From the NCBI GenBank assembly GCA_030753015.1, contig JASMDC010000005.1, positions 1 through 64,000 of the forward strand: a stretch of 64,000 bases of DNA. Direction: 5' to 3'. A program made the translations under genes and the position numbers. Source of the DNA: Candidatus Undinarchaeales archaeon (GTDB lineage Archaea; SpSt-1190; JASMDC01). The notes beneath the pieces are model-generated. The model was not told the DNA's origin. It made no database searches and was given only the letters and a program-made list of their open reading frames with translations. Below, in pieces: positions 50,125-58,875 of the stretch (position 1 is the stretch's first letter; the number at the start of each line of letters is the position of its first letter).

Positions 50125-52086
50125 CTACTTCTCAATCTTCCAGAAATGATCGAGGGTCGCTTTCAGGGCCTTGGTGTTGTAGACGCGGATCATCTCGTCT
50201 TTAAGGGAGTCGGGGACCAGTTTGAGGTACCGGTCGTTGAGGATGCGGTTGTCGATGAGATAGACCACGCCCCGGTCACGCATCGTACGGATGAGGCGGC
50301 CTTTTGCCTGCATGATGCGTGCCAGCGCCGGGTAGGTGAACACGTAGTTGTAGCCATCACCGAAACTGCGCTGCAGGTAGCGCTGGAGCCGCTTGTTCTC
50401 CTCCGAGGGGACCGGGATGCCCATCCCGACGACGATGACACCGATGACGCCCTCCTCCTTGAGGTCGATACCCTCCGAGAAGGAACCGCCCAGTACACCG
50501 AGCAGGACGGTCGGCATCTTCATCAGCCCGCGTGTGCGCATGTCGGACATCATTCGGTCCCTCTCGCGCTGGTTTAGCGAGCGCTTCTCCTCGAGCATCT
50601 TGATCCCCCGTGGGAGGTCGAGCCGCTTGGAGTACTTGGCGAGCTCGCGGTAGGACGAGAAGAACACCAGATAGTTGCCCGGATAGGTCGTCACCATGGT
50701 CTCTAGGCGTTCAGTCACACCGTTCAAGGTGTCGGGGAGGTCCCGGTAGCGCATGGAGTTGTTCATTCGCGCGTCGACCAGCACCAGGCGGTTCTCGGGG
50801 GGGAAGGGTGACGGGTATGTTGCGGCCATGCAGCCATCGCCCAGGCCCAGGATGCGCCGGTAGTAGGGCTGCGGGCTGAGCGTGGCGCTCTGGATGATCG
50901 CGGCACGGAAGGCGTCCACCTGCCGGCGCACCTCCATCGAGACGTCGAGCTTCTTGAGCCGGAGGAGATGGTCCTTCTGACCGTCCCGCCATGATACCAC
51001 GATGTAGTTCTCGTTGAACGAGGGGTCCTTGGCGAAGCGGAGGATGGCCGCGCAGTTATCGGCAAAGCGGGAGAGAGAGCGCTCGGACCGTTCCTGGTGG
51101 TCCTTGTTTGGGATCTGGGCCAGTCCGCGGGCGAGATCGGATTTGAATTCCTTGTCCTCCATGCTCCGCACGACAGCGGATGCGGGCTCCGCCAGCTCCT
51201 TGATCTCTACAGCAGAAGTGGGGACGACCGTGTCCAGGCCGTCACCCCTGTTCGTACGCTGACAAACATCCTTGACCGTGTCGGCAAGGGCGCCCACCTC
51301 CTCGGTCAGGGCAGTGAAGGGACCGGCCGTCCGGCTGTCCAGGGTCGCAAGTGTCGTGGAGACGATGTCCAATGCCTTCTGGGTTAGAGTCGCCGAGTAG
51401 AACGCCAGCACACGGTCGTACAGGTTGTGTCCCTCGTCCACGACGAGCATGCGCTTGCTGTAGTCCAGCTCGTAATGAGAGGTCATCACCTCGGCGATGC
51501 CCGGTGAGAACACGTAGTTATAGTCGCACACCACGATATCGGCGGTCTTCGCCAACCGCATCGCGGTGCGATGAGGACAGTACTCCGCGCTCCGTCCGAA
51601 CGAGATGAGCGACGGTACGTCCAGATAGACCGTGCTCCTCCTAAAACGCTTGATCTCCTTGTTCACGTCCCGGGGGTTGTCGTACTGGGCGATGTTCTTC
51701 TGGCCGTCACGGCGCTTCTCCTGGAGGTAGGGGCACCGTTTGACGGCACACTGGAGACGGCGGCGGTTGATGCACAGGTCCCCCTTCGACACCAGATCGA
51801 GCACCCTGAACTCGTGGCCCTGCTTGTTAATCCGGCGCACATCATCGAACACCACAGCGTGCTGGGTCTTGCGTGGTGTGACGAACACGATGCCCTCGAT
51901 CTCGCCACGCTCAACCGCCTCCAGTCCCGGTACGATGGCGTTGAGGGTCTTTCCGGTCCCCGTCGGGCTCTCTACGAGGGCGATACCACGGTCACGGATG
52001 GTGCTCCGATTGGCCTCGATGATATCCTCTTGGCCTGCGCGGAAGGAGGAGTAGGGAAAGTACTTCGCTCCCGGGGGCGTGGCCAT
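50125..52086 (-). CDS. XPD/DinG-type Fe-S superfamily 2 DNA helicase
   Basis: 653 residues from ATG 52086, 27 bases after the minus-strand TATA ACATATTTATCC. 5'-3' helicase of the XPD/Rad3 family in repair. Walker A SPTGTGKT (about residues 41-48) and DEGH (motif II) are intact; the Fe-S cysteines are in LCINRRRLQCAVKRCPYLQE and EYCPHRTAMRLAKTADIVVC. C-terminal motifs are GGSFSEGIDLKEEGVIGVIV (motif V) and QAKGRLIRTMRDRGVVYLID (motif VI). Could be XPD itself or a related DinG-like enzyme; the lineages are hard to tell apart by eye. Confidence 0.88.
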   Translation of the reverse strand: MATPPGAKYFPYSSFRAGQEDIIEANRSTIRDRGIALVESPTGTGKTLNAIVPGLEAVERGEIEGIVFVTPRKTQHAVVFDDVRRINKQGHEFRVLDLVSKGDLCINRRRLQCAVKRCPYLQEKRRDGQKNIAQYDNPRDVNKEIKRFRRSTVYLDVPSLISFGRSAEYCPHRTAMRLAKTADIVVCDYNYVFSPGIAEVMTSHYELDYSKRMLVVDEGHNLYDRVLAFYSATLTQKALDIVSTTLATLDSRTAGPFTALTEEVGALADTVKDVCQRTNRGDGLDTVVPTSAVEIKELAEPASAVVRSMEDKEFKSDLARGLAQIPNKDHQERSERSLSRFADNCAAILRFAKDPSFNENYIVVSWRDGQKDHLLRLKKLDVSMEVRRQVDAFRAAIIQSATLSPQPYYRRILGLGDGCMAATYPSPFPPENRLVLVDARMNNSMRYRDLPDTLNGVTERLETMVTTYPGNYLVFFSSYRELAKYSKRLDLPRGIKMLEEKRSLNQRERDRMMSDMRTRGLMKMPTVLLGVLGGSFSEGIDLKEEGVIGVIVVGMGIPVPSEENKRLQRYLQRSFGDGYNYVFTYPALARIMQAKGRLIRTMRDRGVVYLIDNRILNDRYLKLVPDSLKDEMIRVYNTKALKATLDHFWKIEK

Positions 52087-52106
52087 GTCGGGAGCGCCGG
52101 GGGCAT

Positions 52107-52491
52107 AGGATAAATATGTTCGCTCGGGACCGCCGGGGGGCCTGAGCCCATTGCACCGTAGGCACCGAGGCAGTGACCTCGGTCGGGGGGTGTGAGCATC
52201 TTTTATCCAGGACCTGTGATATCCGAAGCGCATCTCGGATACATGACGAGGACCAGTCCGGTCCGCACAGACTCTCGGGTAAAGGTACGACAGTAACTTA
52301 TATTGGAAATCGTTCTCGCTATACAGACACGAGAAGGGGATTCTCTGCCTGTAAGTTTGTGACGGTTCTTTCGTATACTAGTGCGCATTAGGGGCGATAT
52401 CCGAATACGAAGGAGGGTCACTTTTTCTGAAAGAAAATTGCAGATATAGGTAGTTGCACGCCATCGTCGACTGTCCCGTAAGCAGGACTGA
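52107..52491. other. Intergenic region between helicase and toxin genes
   Basis: 52107-52118 is the helicase TATA box. TATCCGA/TCGGATA (52220-52226, 52235-52241) is a seven-base hairpin with an eight-base loop. The rest, from about 52250, is AT-rich with no ORF of note. Nothing else recognised. Confidence 0.4.
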
Positions 52492-52761
52492 TCAAGTCTT
52501 GTAGATGTTATCGTGATGATCGTAATCTTCGATGATGACGGTTTTCGTTCTTTCATTGACAGAGAAGACCATTACGAAATTACTATCGATGTGAACTCTT
52601 TTCAGATGTTGTAGTGGTTTTCGCAGGTTCTTGTACCTGTGAGGATTGATTACGATCTCGTCGATTTTCTTGAAAATGATTTCCAACTGGCCCGGATCCT
52701 TCTTCGCCAGCTTGAAGAAGACCTTCTCGACTGATTTCCTGAGCTCGTAATTATACATCAC
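52492..52761 (-). CDS. RelE/ParE-superfamily toxin
   Basis: 89 residues. MMYNYELRKSVEKVFFKLAK (N-terminal helices), IVINPHRYKNLRKPLQHLKR and VHIDSNFVMVFSVNERTKTV then EDYDHHDNIY fit the RelE fold, with the R/K-rich centre and the YDHHD C-terminus typical of archaeal RelE. Such toxins cut mRNA on the ribosome. The ATG overlaps the antitoxin stop by four bases, so the pair is translated together. Confidence 0.85.
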   Translation of the reverse strand: MMYNYELRKSVEKVFFKLAKKDPGQLEIIFKKIDEIVINPHRYKNLRKPLQHLKRVHIDSNFVMVFSVNERTKTVIIEDYDHHDNIYKT

Positions 52762-53000
52762 TTATTTAGCCCGAAATGCTTTCTGAAATCCTTGACCTTG
52801 ACGGTCCTCTCCTGTTGCCTCGCGTTCATCTTCTCGATGAATTCGGGCCTGAGCTCCGGTTCGAAGAGTTCGTCTTCATAGACATGGATGATGTACTCGA
52901 TCGCTTGCGACTTGTTACGAAAGCCATGCAATCCTTTTACAACGTTGACCACTCTGTCCTCTTCCGCAGTCAACGTGACTAGTGCCTGGACCATGATCAT
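52758..53000 (-). CDS. Antitoxin (RHH-like, DUF2683-type)
   Basis: 80 residues from ATG 53000, or ATG 52994. LVTLTAEEDRVVNVVKGLHG then NKSQAIEYIIHVYEDELFEP is the ribbon-helix-helix DNA-binding part; the C-terminus (QQERTVKVKDFRKHFGLNK) probably wraps the toxin. AGGTGA precedes the start. The upstream AT-rich segment ATAATATATAGTTAGTAT is the promoter and likely self-regulated operator. Confidence 0.8.
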   Translation of the reverse strand: MIMVQALVTLTAEEDRVVNVVKGLHGFRNKSQAIEYIIHVYEDELFEPELRPEFIEKMNARQQERTVKVKDFRKHFGLNK

Positions 53001-53399
53001 TCACCTTTGATACTAACTATATATTATGCTTCGTAACTATTTATTACTTTTCATTATGTTTTATAACGGAACGAAAACCGACGGTTACGACGGCGTACAA
53101 CAGTGGGTTATCCGACCCAGCTTCTTCCTCCATATAACTGTAAGAGGCACACCTACGTTGTCGCCCCCTCAGCCTGAATAACACCCATGTGGATATCCGA
53201 ATTACTGATTTTTCCCAACGACGCGATAATAGTGGTTATGCGACGTCATTTCTAGCGTTCAGAATGTTGACGAATTCTAAATGATAGAGTAATCAGTTTA
53301 CCTGCTCTAACTGCTTACTATATCATTATGAAATGCATGCGCATAAGCCATGAGTCCATTTCTCCACGCCAACACCACCCTCACCGCTACGAAGGCAGA
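53001..53399. other. AT-rich spacer, no gene found
   Basis: 400 bases with many stops in all frames. The part next to the antitoxin contains its promoter. The remainder is lower in GC than surrounding genes and may be leftover from mobile-element insertion, as a TnpB right-end relic follows. Confidence 0.35.
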
Positions 53400-53424
53400 G
53401 GCAAGTGAAGTCGTCTAAGCAGGC

Positions 53425-53492
53425 ACCAAACGCAGTGAGCCCTTCCGGGCGATGGACGCTGGAAATCCACGGATCCTATCCTCGGGAGAATG
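53425..53492 (+). mobile_element. IS200/IS605-type right-end relic (second copy)
   Basis: AGTGAGCCCTTCCGGGCGAT, GGACGCTGGAA and, further on, GAGAATGTCAC align with the 3' end of the TnpB relic (20058-20123: GTGAGCCCTTCGGGGCGAT, AGACGCTGGAA, GAGGATGTCAC). No TnpB reading frame remains. In active elements this segment carries the end of tnpB and the scaffold of the guide (omega) RNA. It stops where mptA ends. Confidence 0.7.
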
Positions 53493-54473
53493 TCACCGCA
53501 TCCACTCGTGCAACGAATGGTAGCGGGGCGCCGGGTGGTCGTCCTCGCCATCCAACTGGGCGCGTAACAGGCCGAGGGTCGCTGTACACTCGGCAACGGC
53601 GTTGTGGCGATGTATGCTCTCCATGCTCTCCATCCTCGCGACCACGAGTGCTTGATCGGATAGCTCGGGGAAATGTGTCGTCACACCGCCCACCATGGAA
53701 CGCACCGCGTCCTCGACGAACCGCGGTCGCTTGTGAGCGCGGGACACGACATGGGCCTCGTCGGGGCGCTTGAGCACCTCGAACACCGGCGAGGAGAATG
53801 CGTCCTCGACGATATCGATGAGCATGTCCGCCTCCACTCTGAGCCGTGGATCAGCGAGCCCGACGGTGAGCTCGGCACGGCCTCGCTGGTTGTGCGTGGC
53901 GATGGGGAGCCTGCCAAGGACCTTGTCGATCGCAGCATCGTCCATCCCTGCCTCGACCAGCACCTCACGCGACGTCTCCCGCATCATCTCCTGCGCGCAG
54001 GGACAGGCGAGCATCCCTTCCACCTCGACCCCTATCGTGCGTCGCGTGGAGATATCGCCGTTCTTGCGCCTGGCCACGGCCCTGCCCACAAGTGTGTACA
54101 TCTCCTGGCTCCGTCGCCCGCTCACGGGGCTTTTGCGGTCAAGAGGGTACTCCGCGGCGAGGTGCACCTCGGTGCGGGTCGCTTCAGGATGCCGTTCCAA
54201 GAGCCGAGAGGCCACCTCGGTGCAGAACTGCTCGACGTCCGCGACCTCATGCTCGACACCCTCCTCGATGACCTCGTTGATCGTGTCCGTGCACCGGGAC
54301 ATGTGGATCCCTTTCTTCATCGGATTGAGGTCGATATACACCTCGATATGGGCAGCGAGCGCATTATCCTTCCCTCCGCGTCGGCGAACGATGAGCTTGC
54401 GGATGCCCGTGACCCCTACCCTGTTGAGGGTGATACGGTGGTCGGGCGCCAGTTCCTGCACATCGGCAGTCAT
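53493..54473 (-). CDS. mptA: GTP cyclohydrolase IV/MptA (FolE2 family)
   Basis: 326 residues. MKKGIHMSRCTDTINEVIEE, EGMLACPCAQEMMRE with the metal cysteine, ATHNQRGRAELTVG and MESIHRHNAVAECTATLG are the COG1469 motifs. The enzyme opens the GTP ring with loss of formate, giving the first pterin intermediate for methanopterin-type cofactors and for preQ0/archaeosine. QueE starts 12 bases upstream, pointing to archaeosine in tRNA. The gene ends against a TnpB relic. Confidence 0.93.
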   Translation of the reverse strand: MTADVQELAPDHRITLNRVGVTGIRKLIVRRRGGKDNALAAHIEVYIDLNPMKKGIHMSRCTDTINEVIEEGVEHEVADVEQFCTEVASRLLERHPEATRTEVHLAAEYPLDRKSPVSGRRSQEMYTLVGRAVARRKNGDISTRRTIGVEVEGMLACPCAQEMMRETSREVLVEAGMDDAAIDKVLGRLPIATHNQRGRAELTVGLADPRLRVEADMLIDIVEDAFSSPVFEVLKRPDEAHVVSRAHKRPRFVEDAVRSMVGGVTTHFPELSDQALVVARMESMESIHRHNAVAECTATLGLLRAQLDGEDDHPAPRYHSLHEWMR

Positions 54474-54485
54474 GGTTCTAGCACC

Positions 54486-55262
54486 TCAGGGAAATCCGGC
54501 CTGGCGGTGCCCCTGGACCGAGAGCGAGACCGCCTCGACGGGCAGACGCTCGCAGGCAGCGTCGGCGAAGCTGAGCAGGAGGCGGAGCGACGGGGGGAGG
54601 GCATCTCCCAGAGGGGTCACCGGCTGGATGGCCAGTGGGACATCGGTCTCGGCCAGGAGCCCGGCCACATACCCAACGTCCTGCTCACGAGTACGCCCCG
54701 TGACGACGAGCTTGGCATAGGTCGCGCACCCTTCCTTCTTGAAGGTCACTGCACTGGCCACTTCACGTGCAACGAGCTCCTTCCAATCTTTATCTCCGTG
54801 TGCCCCGGCCGTGCGGTCCTTGATATCCACGCTGGCCACGTCCACTAGTTTCGCTACCTTCTTCGCGGCCTTGGGATCGTTGCCGTTCGTTTCCAGAAAG
54901 ACGGGCAGCTTCTTCTTCTTGAGGATCGTGAACACCTTCTTGAGAAAAGGGACGTGGAGCAGAGGCTCGCCCCCGGTGAACGATACCGAATGGAACGACG
55001 GGGTACGTAGAGCAAGCACTGCGTCGACGACCTGGGTGGGCGTCATGGGATTCTCGATCTCGCGCCGGCGGGAACCGGGAGTCGCCTCCACGAGGGCAGG
55101 TTGTCCCGAGGGGCCAAGGAGATGGGCCGTGTCGCACCAGTCACACCGGACATCGCATCCTCGGAGTCGGACGAACACCTGGCGGCAGCCTGCGCACGAG
55201 CCGGACACGGTCCCACCCTCCCCTTGGAAGGAGGTGAATATCTCGTGCACCTCGGTATCCAT
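54486..55262 (-). CDS. queE: 7-carboxy-7-deazaguanine synthase
   Basis: 258 residues. Radical-SAM enzyme that turns 6-carboxytetrahydropterin into 7-carboxy-7-deazaguanine, a precursor of archaeosine. MDTEVHEIFTSFQGEGGTVS is the substrate-binding start, RLRGCDVRCDWCDT has CxxxCxxC for the 4Fe-4S cluster, and SFTGGEPLLH is the GGE motif binding SAM. ATTTATAAATCC (minus strand, about 55283-55294) is the TATA box. First gene of a two-gene operon with mptA. Confidence 0.93.
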   Translation of the reverse strand: MDTEVHEIFTSFQGEGGTVSGSCAGCRQVFVRLRGCDVRCDWCDTAHLLGPSGQPALVEATPGSRRREIENPMTPTQVVDAVLALRTPSFHSVSFTGGEPLLHVPFLKKVFTILKKKKLPVFLETNGNDPKAAKKVAKLVDVASVDIKDRTAGAHGDKDWKELVAREVASAVTFKKEGCATYAKLVVTGRTREQDVGYVAGLLAETDVPLAIQPVTPLGDALPPSLRLLLSFADAACERLPVEAVSLSVQGHRQAGFP

Positions 55263-55316
55263 TGCGGGTGCCAGCAGCGGAGGATTTATAAATGCCTCGG
55301 ACAGAGCGGCAGCGGC

Positions 55317-56867
55317 TCACATGACCTCGAACATGGGAGTCTCGTCAAGCAGACGCTTGACGCGCCTGAGCTTGTCCTCGCTACCCGCGTACACCGTAGC
55401 GAGCACGTCGCCACGATTGACGAACTCGTTGAACTTCCGGTTGAGGTAGACTCCCGCGCTCTTGTTCTGGGGGGAACCCGCCATGCGTGCTACCTTGGCG
55501 ACGACCGCGTTCACGGTATCGAGCATCTTTCCGGATCGCTCCGCCACTATGTCGTACGTGTGGGGCGCCAGCTTCAGGTCCTTGAGAGATACCTTTGGAT
55601 CTCCGCCCTGGGCCTTGATGATCTTCTGCATCTGCTTCCAGGCCTTGCCAGAGCGGAGCACCTTCTCCGCGACCTTGATGCCATCGCCTCTTCGTCCACC
55701 ATCCTTGAAGCGCTCGATGCCGATTAGCTCGATGAGGCGGCCTGCTATCCGCAGAGACTTCTCCTCCAGGTCCTTGGGGGCATCGGGCTTGTTCTGCAGG
55801 ACCTTGAGCACATCCCGTACCTCGAGCACGGGGCCGATACCATTGCCGATCGGCTCGTCCCCATAGCTGATGAGCACGTCGACCTTCATGCCCAGCATCC
55901 GGCCGAGCCTGATGATGATGCTCTTCAGGTGCTTGACCTCGCCGATGGAACTTATCTTCGCCTCATAGCCCAGTGGCAGGTCGAAGAGGACATGGGTCGA
56001 GCCCATGGAATATTTCTTGGCGAGGATGGAGGGGAGGAACAGCCCGATAGGGTCCAGTCCCATGGGCTTTCTCACCCTGATTAGCTTGTCGTCGGCAGGG
56101 GCCAGGTTGAGCCCGCCGCCCCAGGCGATGCAGCCGTTTGCCTTCTTCACGACATCGATAACCTTCTCCTTCGGTAGGATGACATCGGCCAGGACCTCCA
56201 TGGCATCCGCTGTCCCGGCAGCGGAGGAGATAGCACGGGACGAGCTCTTGGGCATGCACACGCCCAGCGCTGTAATGATAGGGACCACGATGAGGGTGGT
56301 GCGGTTGCCCGGGACGCCACCGGAGCAGTGCTTGTCAGCCACCACATCGTGGGGGAACGACATGGTCTCGCCCGTGTTCACCAGTGCCCGGGTAAGGCTG
56401 GTGATCTCGTTGAGGGTCATGTCCGACATGGCCACGGCCGAGATGAAGGAGGCGAGCTCTACCCCGGTGAGCCGGTCGTCAACCACGTCGGCGATGATGG
56501 CGTTGAGATCGTGCTCGGAAAGCTCCTCACCGGCCATCTTCTTCTTGATGTATTCGATGGAGGGGGGTTTCCCCAGGGGCGTGAGGGAGATCTCCTGCCC
56601 GTCCTCGATGCCAAGGCTGATGAACGTGTCCTCGAACAGGGCGACCTCGTAACCGGAACGCGACTCGGTCCAGAAATCGACGGTGGCCACGCACGAAACC
56701 CGTTTCTTGTCGTCCTCCAGGTACGGTGCGTCCTCGCCGTTCTCGGGCACGGTCAGCCGCACGCGGTCCATGGGATGGAGGTCAAGGTCCTGGGCGACCT
56801 TGGGCCCCACGGCCACGACGTTGGTACCGCCTGTAAGTATATCGATCTTGTGAGCGATAACGCGCAT
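55317..56867 (-). CDS. deoA: AMP phosphorylase
   Basis: 516 residues, the archaeal length. It phosphorolyses AMP to adenine and ribose 1,5-bisphosphate in the archaeal NMP-degradation pathway that ends with type III RuBisCO. The N-terminal 85 residues are the archaeal extension; then IVADVVDDRLTGVELASFIS-like helices, DVVADKHCSGGVPGNRTTLI (phosphate loop), SSRAISSAAGTADAMEVLAD and KVDVLISYGDEPIGNGIGPV. CTTTATTAAGC (minus strand, about 56892-56902) is the TATA box. The partner enzymes are not in the window. Confidence 0.92.
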   Translation of the reverse strand: MRVIAHKIDILTGGTNVVAVGPKVAQDLDLHPMDRVRLTVPENGEDAPYLEDDKKRVSCVATVDFWTESRSGYEVALFEDTFISLGIEDGQEISLTPLGKPPSIEYIKKKMAGEELSEHDLNAIIADVVDDRLTGVELASFISAVAMSDMTLNEITSLTRALVNTGETMSFPHDVVADKHCSGGVPGNRTTLIVVPIITALGVCMPKSSSRAISSAAGTADAMEVLADVILPKEKVIDVVKKANGCIAWGGGLNLAPADDKLIRVRKPMGLDPIGLFLPSILAKKYSMGSTHVLFDLPLGYEAKISSIGEVKHLKSIIIRLGRMLGMKVDVLISYGDEPIGNGIGPVLEVRDVLKVLQNKPDAPKDLEEKSLRIAGRLIELIGIERFKDGGRRGDGIKVAEKVLRSGKAWKQMQKIIKAQGGDPKVSLKDLKLAPHTYDIVAERSGKMLDTVNAVVAKVARMAGSPQNKSAGVYLNRKFNEFVNRGDVLATVYAGSEDKLRRVKRLLDETPMFEVM

Positions 56868-56976
56868 GGTGACCCACCCCTCGGGACGCCAAGCTTAATA
56901 AAGGCAGGTAATATCAGCCCGGGCGTGCGCCGATGAGCCACGTGTGCGCTGTCATGACACGCGCCGCTTTGGGCGC

Positions 56977-56989
56977 TACATATAAAAGC
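56977..56989 (+). promoter_or_regulatory. TATA box for the aminotransferase gene
   Basis: ACATATAAAAGCC, followed about 25 bases later by the likely start and then GGTGAT five bases before the ATG at 57021. Confidence 0.6.
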
Positions 56990-57020
56990 CACATAACGCA
57001 GGTTAGCCTCGGGTGATATC

Positions 57021-58265
57021 ATGAAGACCCTCGAGACCCTTTTCTCGCGCTCGGCAAAGATGATGAAGGCATCCGAGATCAGAGAGCTCCTGAAGCTCAC
57101 CCGGCAGCCGGAGATCATCTCTTTTGCCGGAGGCCTTCCGAACCCCGACGCCTTCCCCGTCGGGAACATCAAGAAGATGGTGGACCACGTCATGGAGCGC
57201 CACGCCCGTGATGCTCTCCAGTACGGCACCACTGAGGGCCACAACAAGCTGCGAGCTGCTATCGTCCATGGGATGAAGCAGATCGACGATGTTACAACGG
57301 ACATACACAACATCATCATCACCACCGGCTCCCAGGAGGCCCTCTACCTCCTGAGCAAGGTGCTCCTCGACCCGGGTGACACCGTGCTCACCGCAGCTCC
57401 CACCTACATCGGCGCCACCTCGACCTTCCTTGCTCATCAGGCGAACATCGAGTGCATACCTATTGACGAGAACGGCATCAGGGTCGACCTTCTGGAGGGC
57501 GAGCTTGAGCGGATGTCCCGTCGTAAGAAGCTGCCCAAGTTCTTGTACCTCGTCCCCAGCTTCCAGAACCCGACCGGGGTCACCATCCCCCCCGACCACC
57601 GAAGTAAGATCTATGATCTCGTCTGCCAGTACGATCTGCTGCTGGTGGAGGACAACCCCTACGGCCTCCTGTGCTACGACGGTGACCGCGTGCTGCCCAT
57701 AAAGGCCCAGGACACCGAGGACCGGGTGCTCTTCCTCGGTACGTTCTCCAAGATCCTCGCCCCCGGGTTCCGTGTCGCGTGGTCCTGCGGCCCCGCCGAG
57801 CTGGTCAACAAGATGTCGCTCGCCAAGCAGGCTGTGGACCTGTGCTCCAACACCTTTGGCCAGTACGTGGTATACGAGGCCATACACCACAACCTCCTGT
57901 TCCCCCACGTCGATGTGATCAAGCGCCTCTACAAGGAGAAGCGCGACGCCATGCTGGACGCCATGGAGCGGTACTTCCCCAAGGAGGCCAAGTGGAACAT
58001 CCCCCAGGGCGGCCTCTTCATCTGGGTCCGATTGCCCTACTCGATCAACACCAAGGACATGTTCCCGCGGGCGGTGGCGAACAACGTTGCCTACGTGGTG
58101 GGCCAGGCGTTCTACCCTGACGGATCGGGCTCGAACACCATGCGTCTGAACTTCTCGCACTCGACAAACGAGCAGATCGAGGAGGGCATCAAGCGCCTCG
58201 GTATGGTGATCAATGACCAGCTCCACAAGGAGGGGCTCGAGCCAGAGTTCATCACCTCCGTGTAG
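57021..58265 (+). CDS. Class I PLP-dependent aminotransferase (LysN/aromatic type)
   Basis: 414 residues. Fold type I enzyme: ISFAGGLPNPDAFPVGNIKK (about residues 34-53), TTGSQEALYLLSKVLLDPGD, VPSFQNPTGVTIPPDHR with the PLP-binding asparagine, VEDNPYGLLCYDG and LGTFSKILAPGFRVAW with the Schiff-base lysine (about residue 244). Close in type to 2-aminoadipate or aromatic/branched-chain aminotransferases. Substrate cannot be decided. Divergent from AMP phosphorylase. Confidence 0.9.
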   Translation: MKTLETLFSRSAKMMKASEIRELLKLTRQPEIISFAGGLPNPDAFPVGNIKKMVDHVMERHARDALQYGTTEGHNKLRAAIVHGMKQIDDVTTDIHNIIITTGSQEALYLLSKVLLDPGDTVLTAAPTYIGATSTFLAHQANIECIPIDENGIRVDLLEGELERMSRRKKLPKFLYLVPSFQNPTGVTIPPDHRSKIYDLVCQYDLLLVEDNPYGLLCYDGDRVLPIKAQDTEDRVLFLGTFSKILAPGFRVAWSCGPAELVNKMSLAKQAVDLCSNTFGQYVVYEAIHHNLLFPHVDVIKRLYKEKRDAMLDAMERYFPKEAKWNIPQGGLFIWVRLPYSINTKDMFPRAVANNVAYVVGQAFYPDGSGSNTMRLNFSHSTNEQIEEGIKRLGMVINDQLHKEGLEPEFITSV

Positions 58266-58347
58266 CCGCCGCGTAAATCCACAAGCAGTCGGCTCGTGGG
58301 TGAAAGAGCAGTATAAGTATGATCCGGGATCGGCGATGATACCGTTC

Positions 58348-58875
58348 CTAGAACTCGATACCCTTCCTTGCCTTCATGCCCATAGTGGAGAAGGGGTGTT
58401 TAACCATCTTCATCTCGGTCACGAGGTCCGCCATCTCGAGGATCCTTGGATGCATGGTACGCCCGGTCAGGACGACCTCGACGTTCTCGCCCCTTCCATC
58501 CAGGGCCGAGATGAGGTCCTCGACATCCACGACGCCCATGTCCACAGCGACCCCTACCTCATCCAGTATGACTATGTCGTGATCACCGGACGAAAGACGT
58601 TCTGCGGCCATTTCCATGGCCCTCCTGCCCTCGGACAGGTCGGTCTCGTCGGGGTCGGCTATCAGGTCCGGTCTTCCGAACTGGTAGATGGAAAGAGCAT
58701 CTAGCTGTTTGGCCGATCTGAGCTCCCCGTATTTTGTATCGCCCTTCATGAACTGGATCATGCATACCCTGAACCCATGACCCGCCGCCCTGAGACCGAG
58801 ACCGAGCGCACACGTCGTCTTGCCCTTACCACTACCAAAGTAGACCTGTACCAGACCAAGATCGGACCTGCTCAA
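58348..58875 (-). CDS. cobO: Cob(I)alamin adenosyltransferase (CobO/BtuR type)
   Basis: 175 residues. LVQVYFGSGKGKTTCALGLG (residues 8-27) has the P-loop, VCMIQFMKGDTKYGEL, VILDEVGVAVDMGVV and VEVVLTGRTMHPRILEMADL complete the family pattern. Forms coenzyme B12 by adenosylating cobalamin, the cofactor of the mutase encoded next door. Its ATG overlaps the stop of meaB by four bases. Last gene of the mcmB-meaB-cobO operon. Confidence 0.93.
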   Translation of the reverse strand: MSRSDLGLVQVYFGSGKGKTTCALGLGLRAAGHGFRVCMIQFMKGDTKYGELRSAKQLDALSIYQFGRPDLIADPDETDLSEGRRAMEMAAERLSSGDHDIVILDEVGVAVDMGVVDVEDLISALDGRGENVEVVLTGRTMHPRILEMADLVTEMKMVKHPFSTMGMKARKGIEF

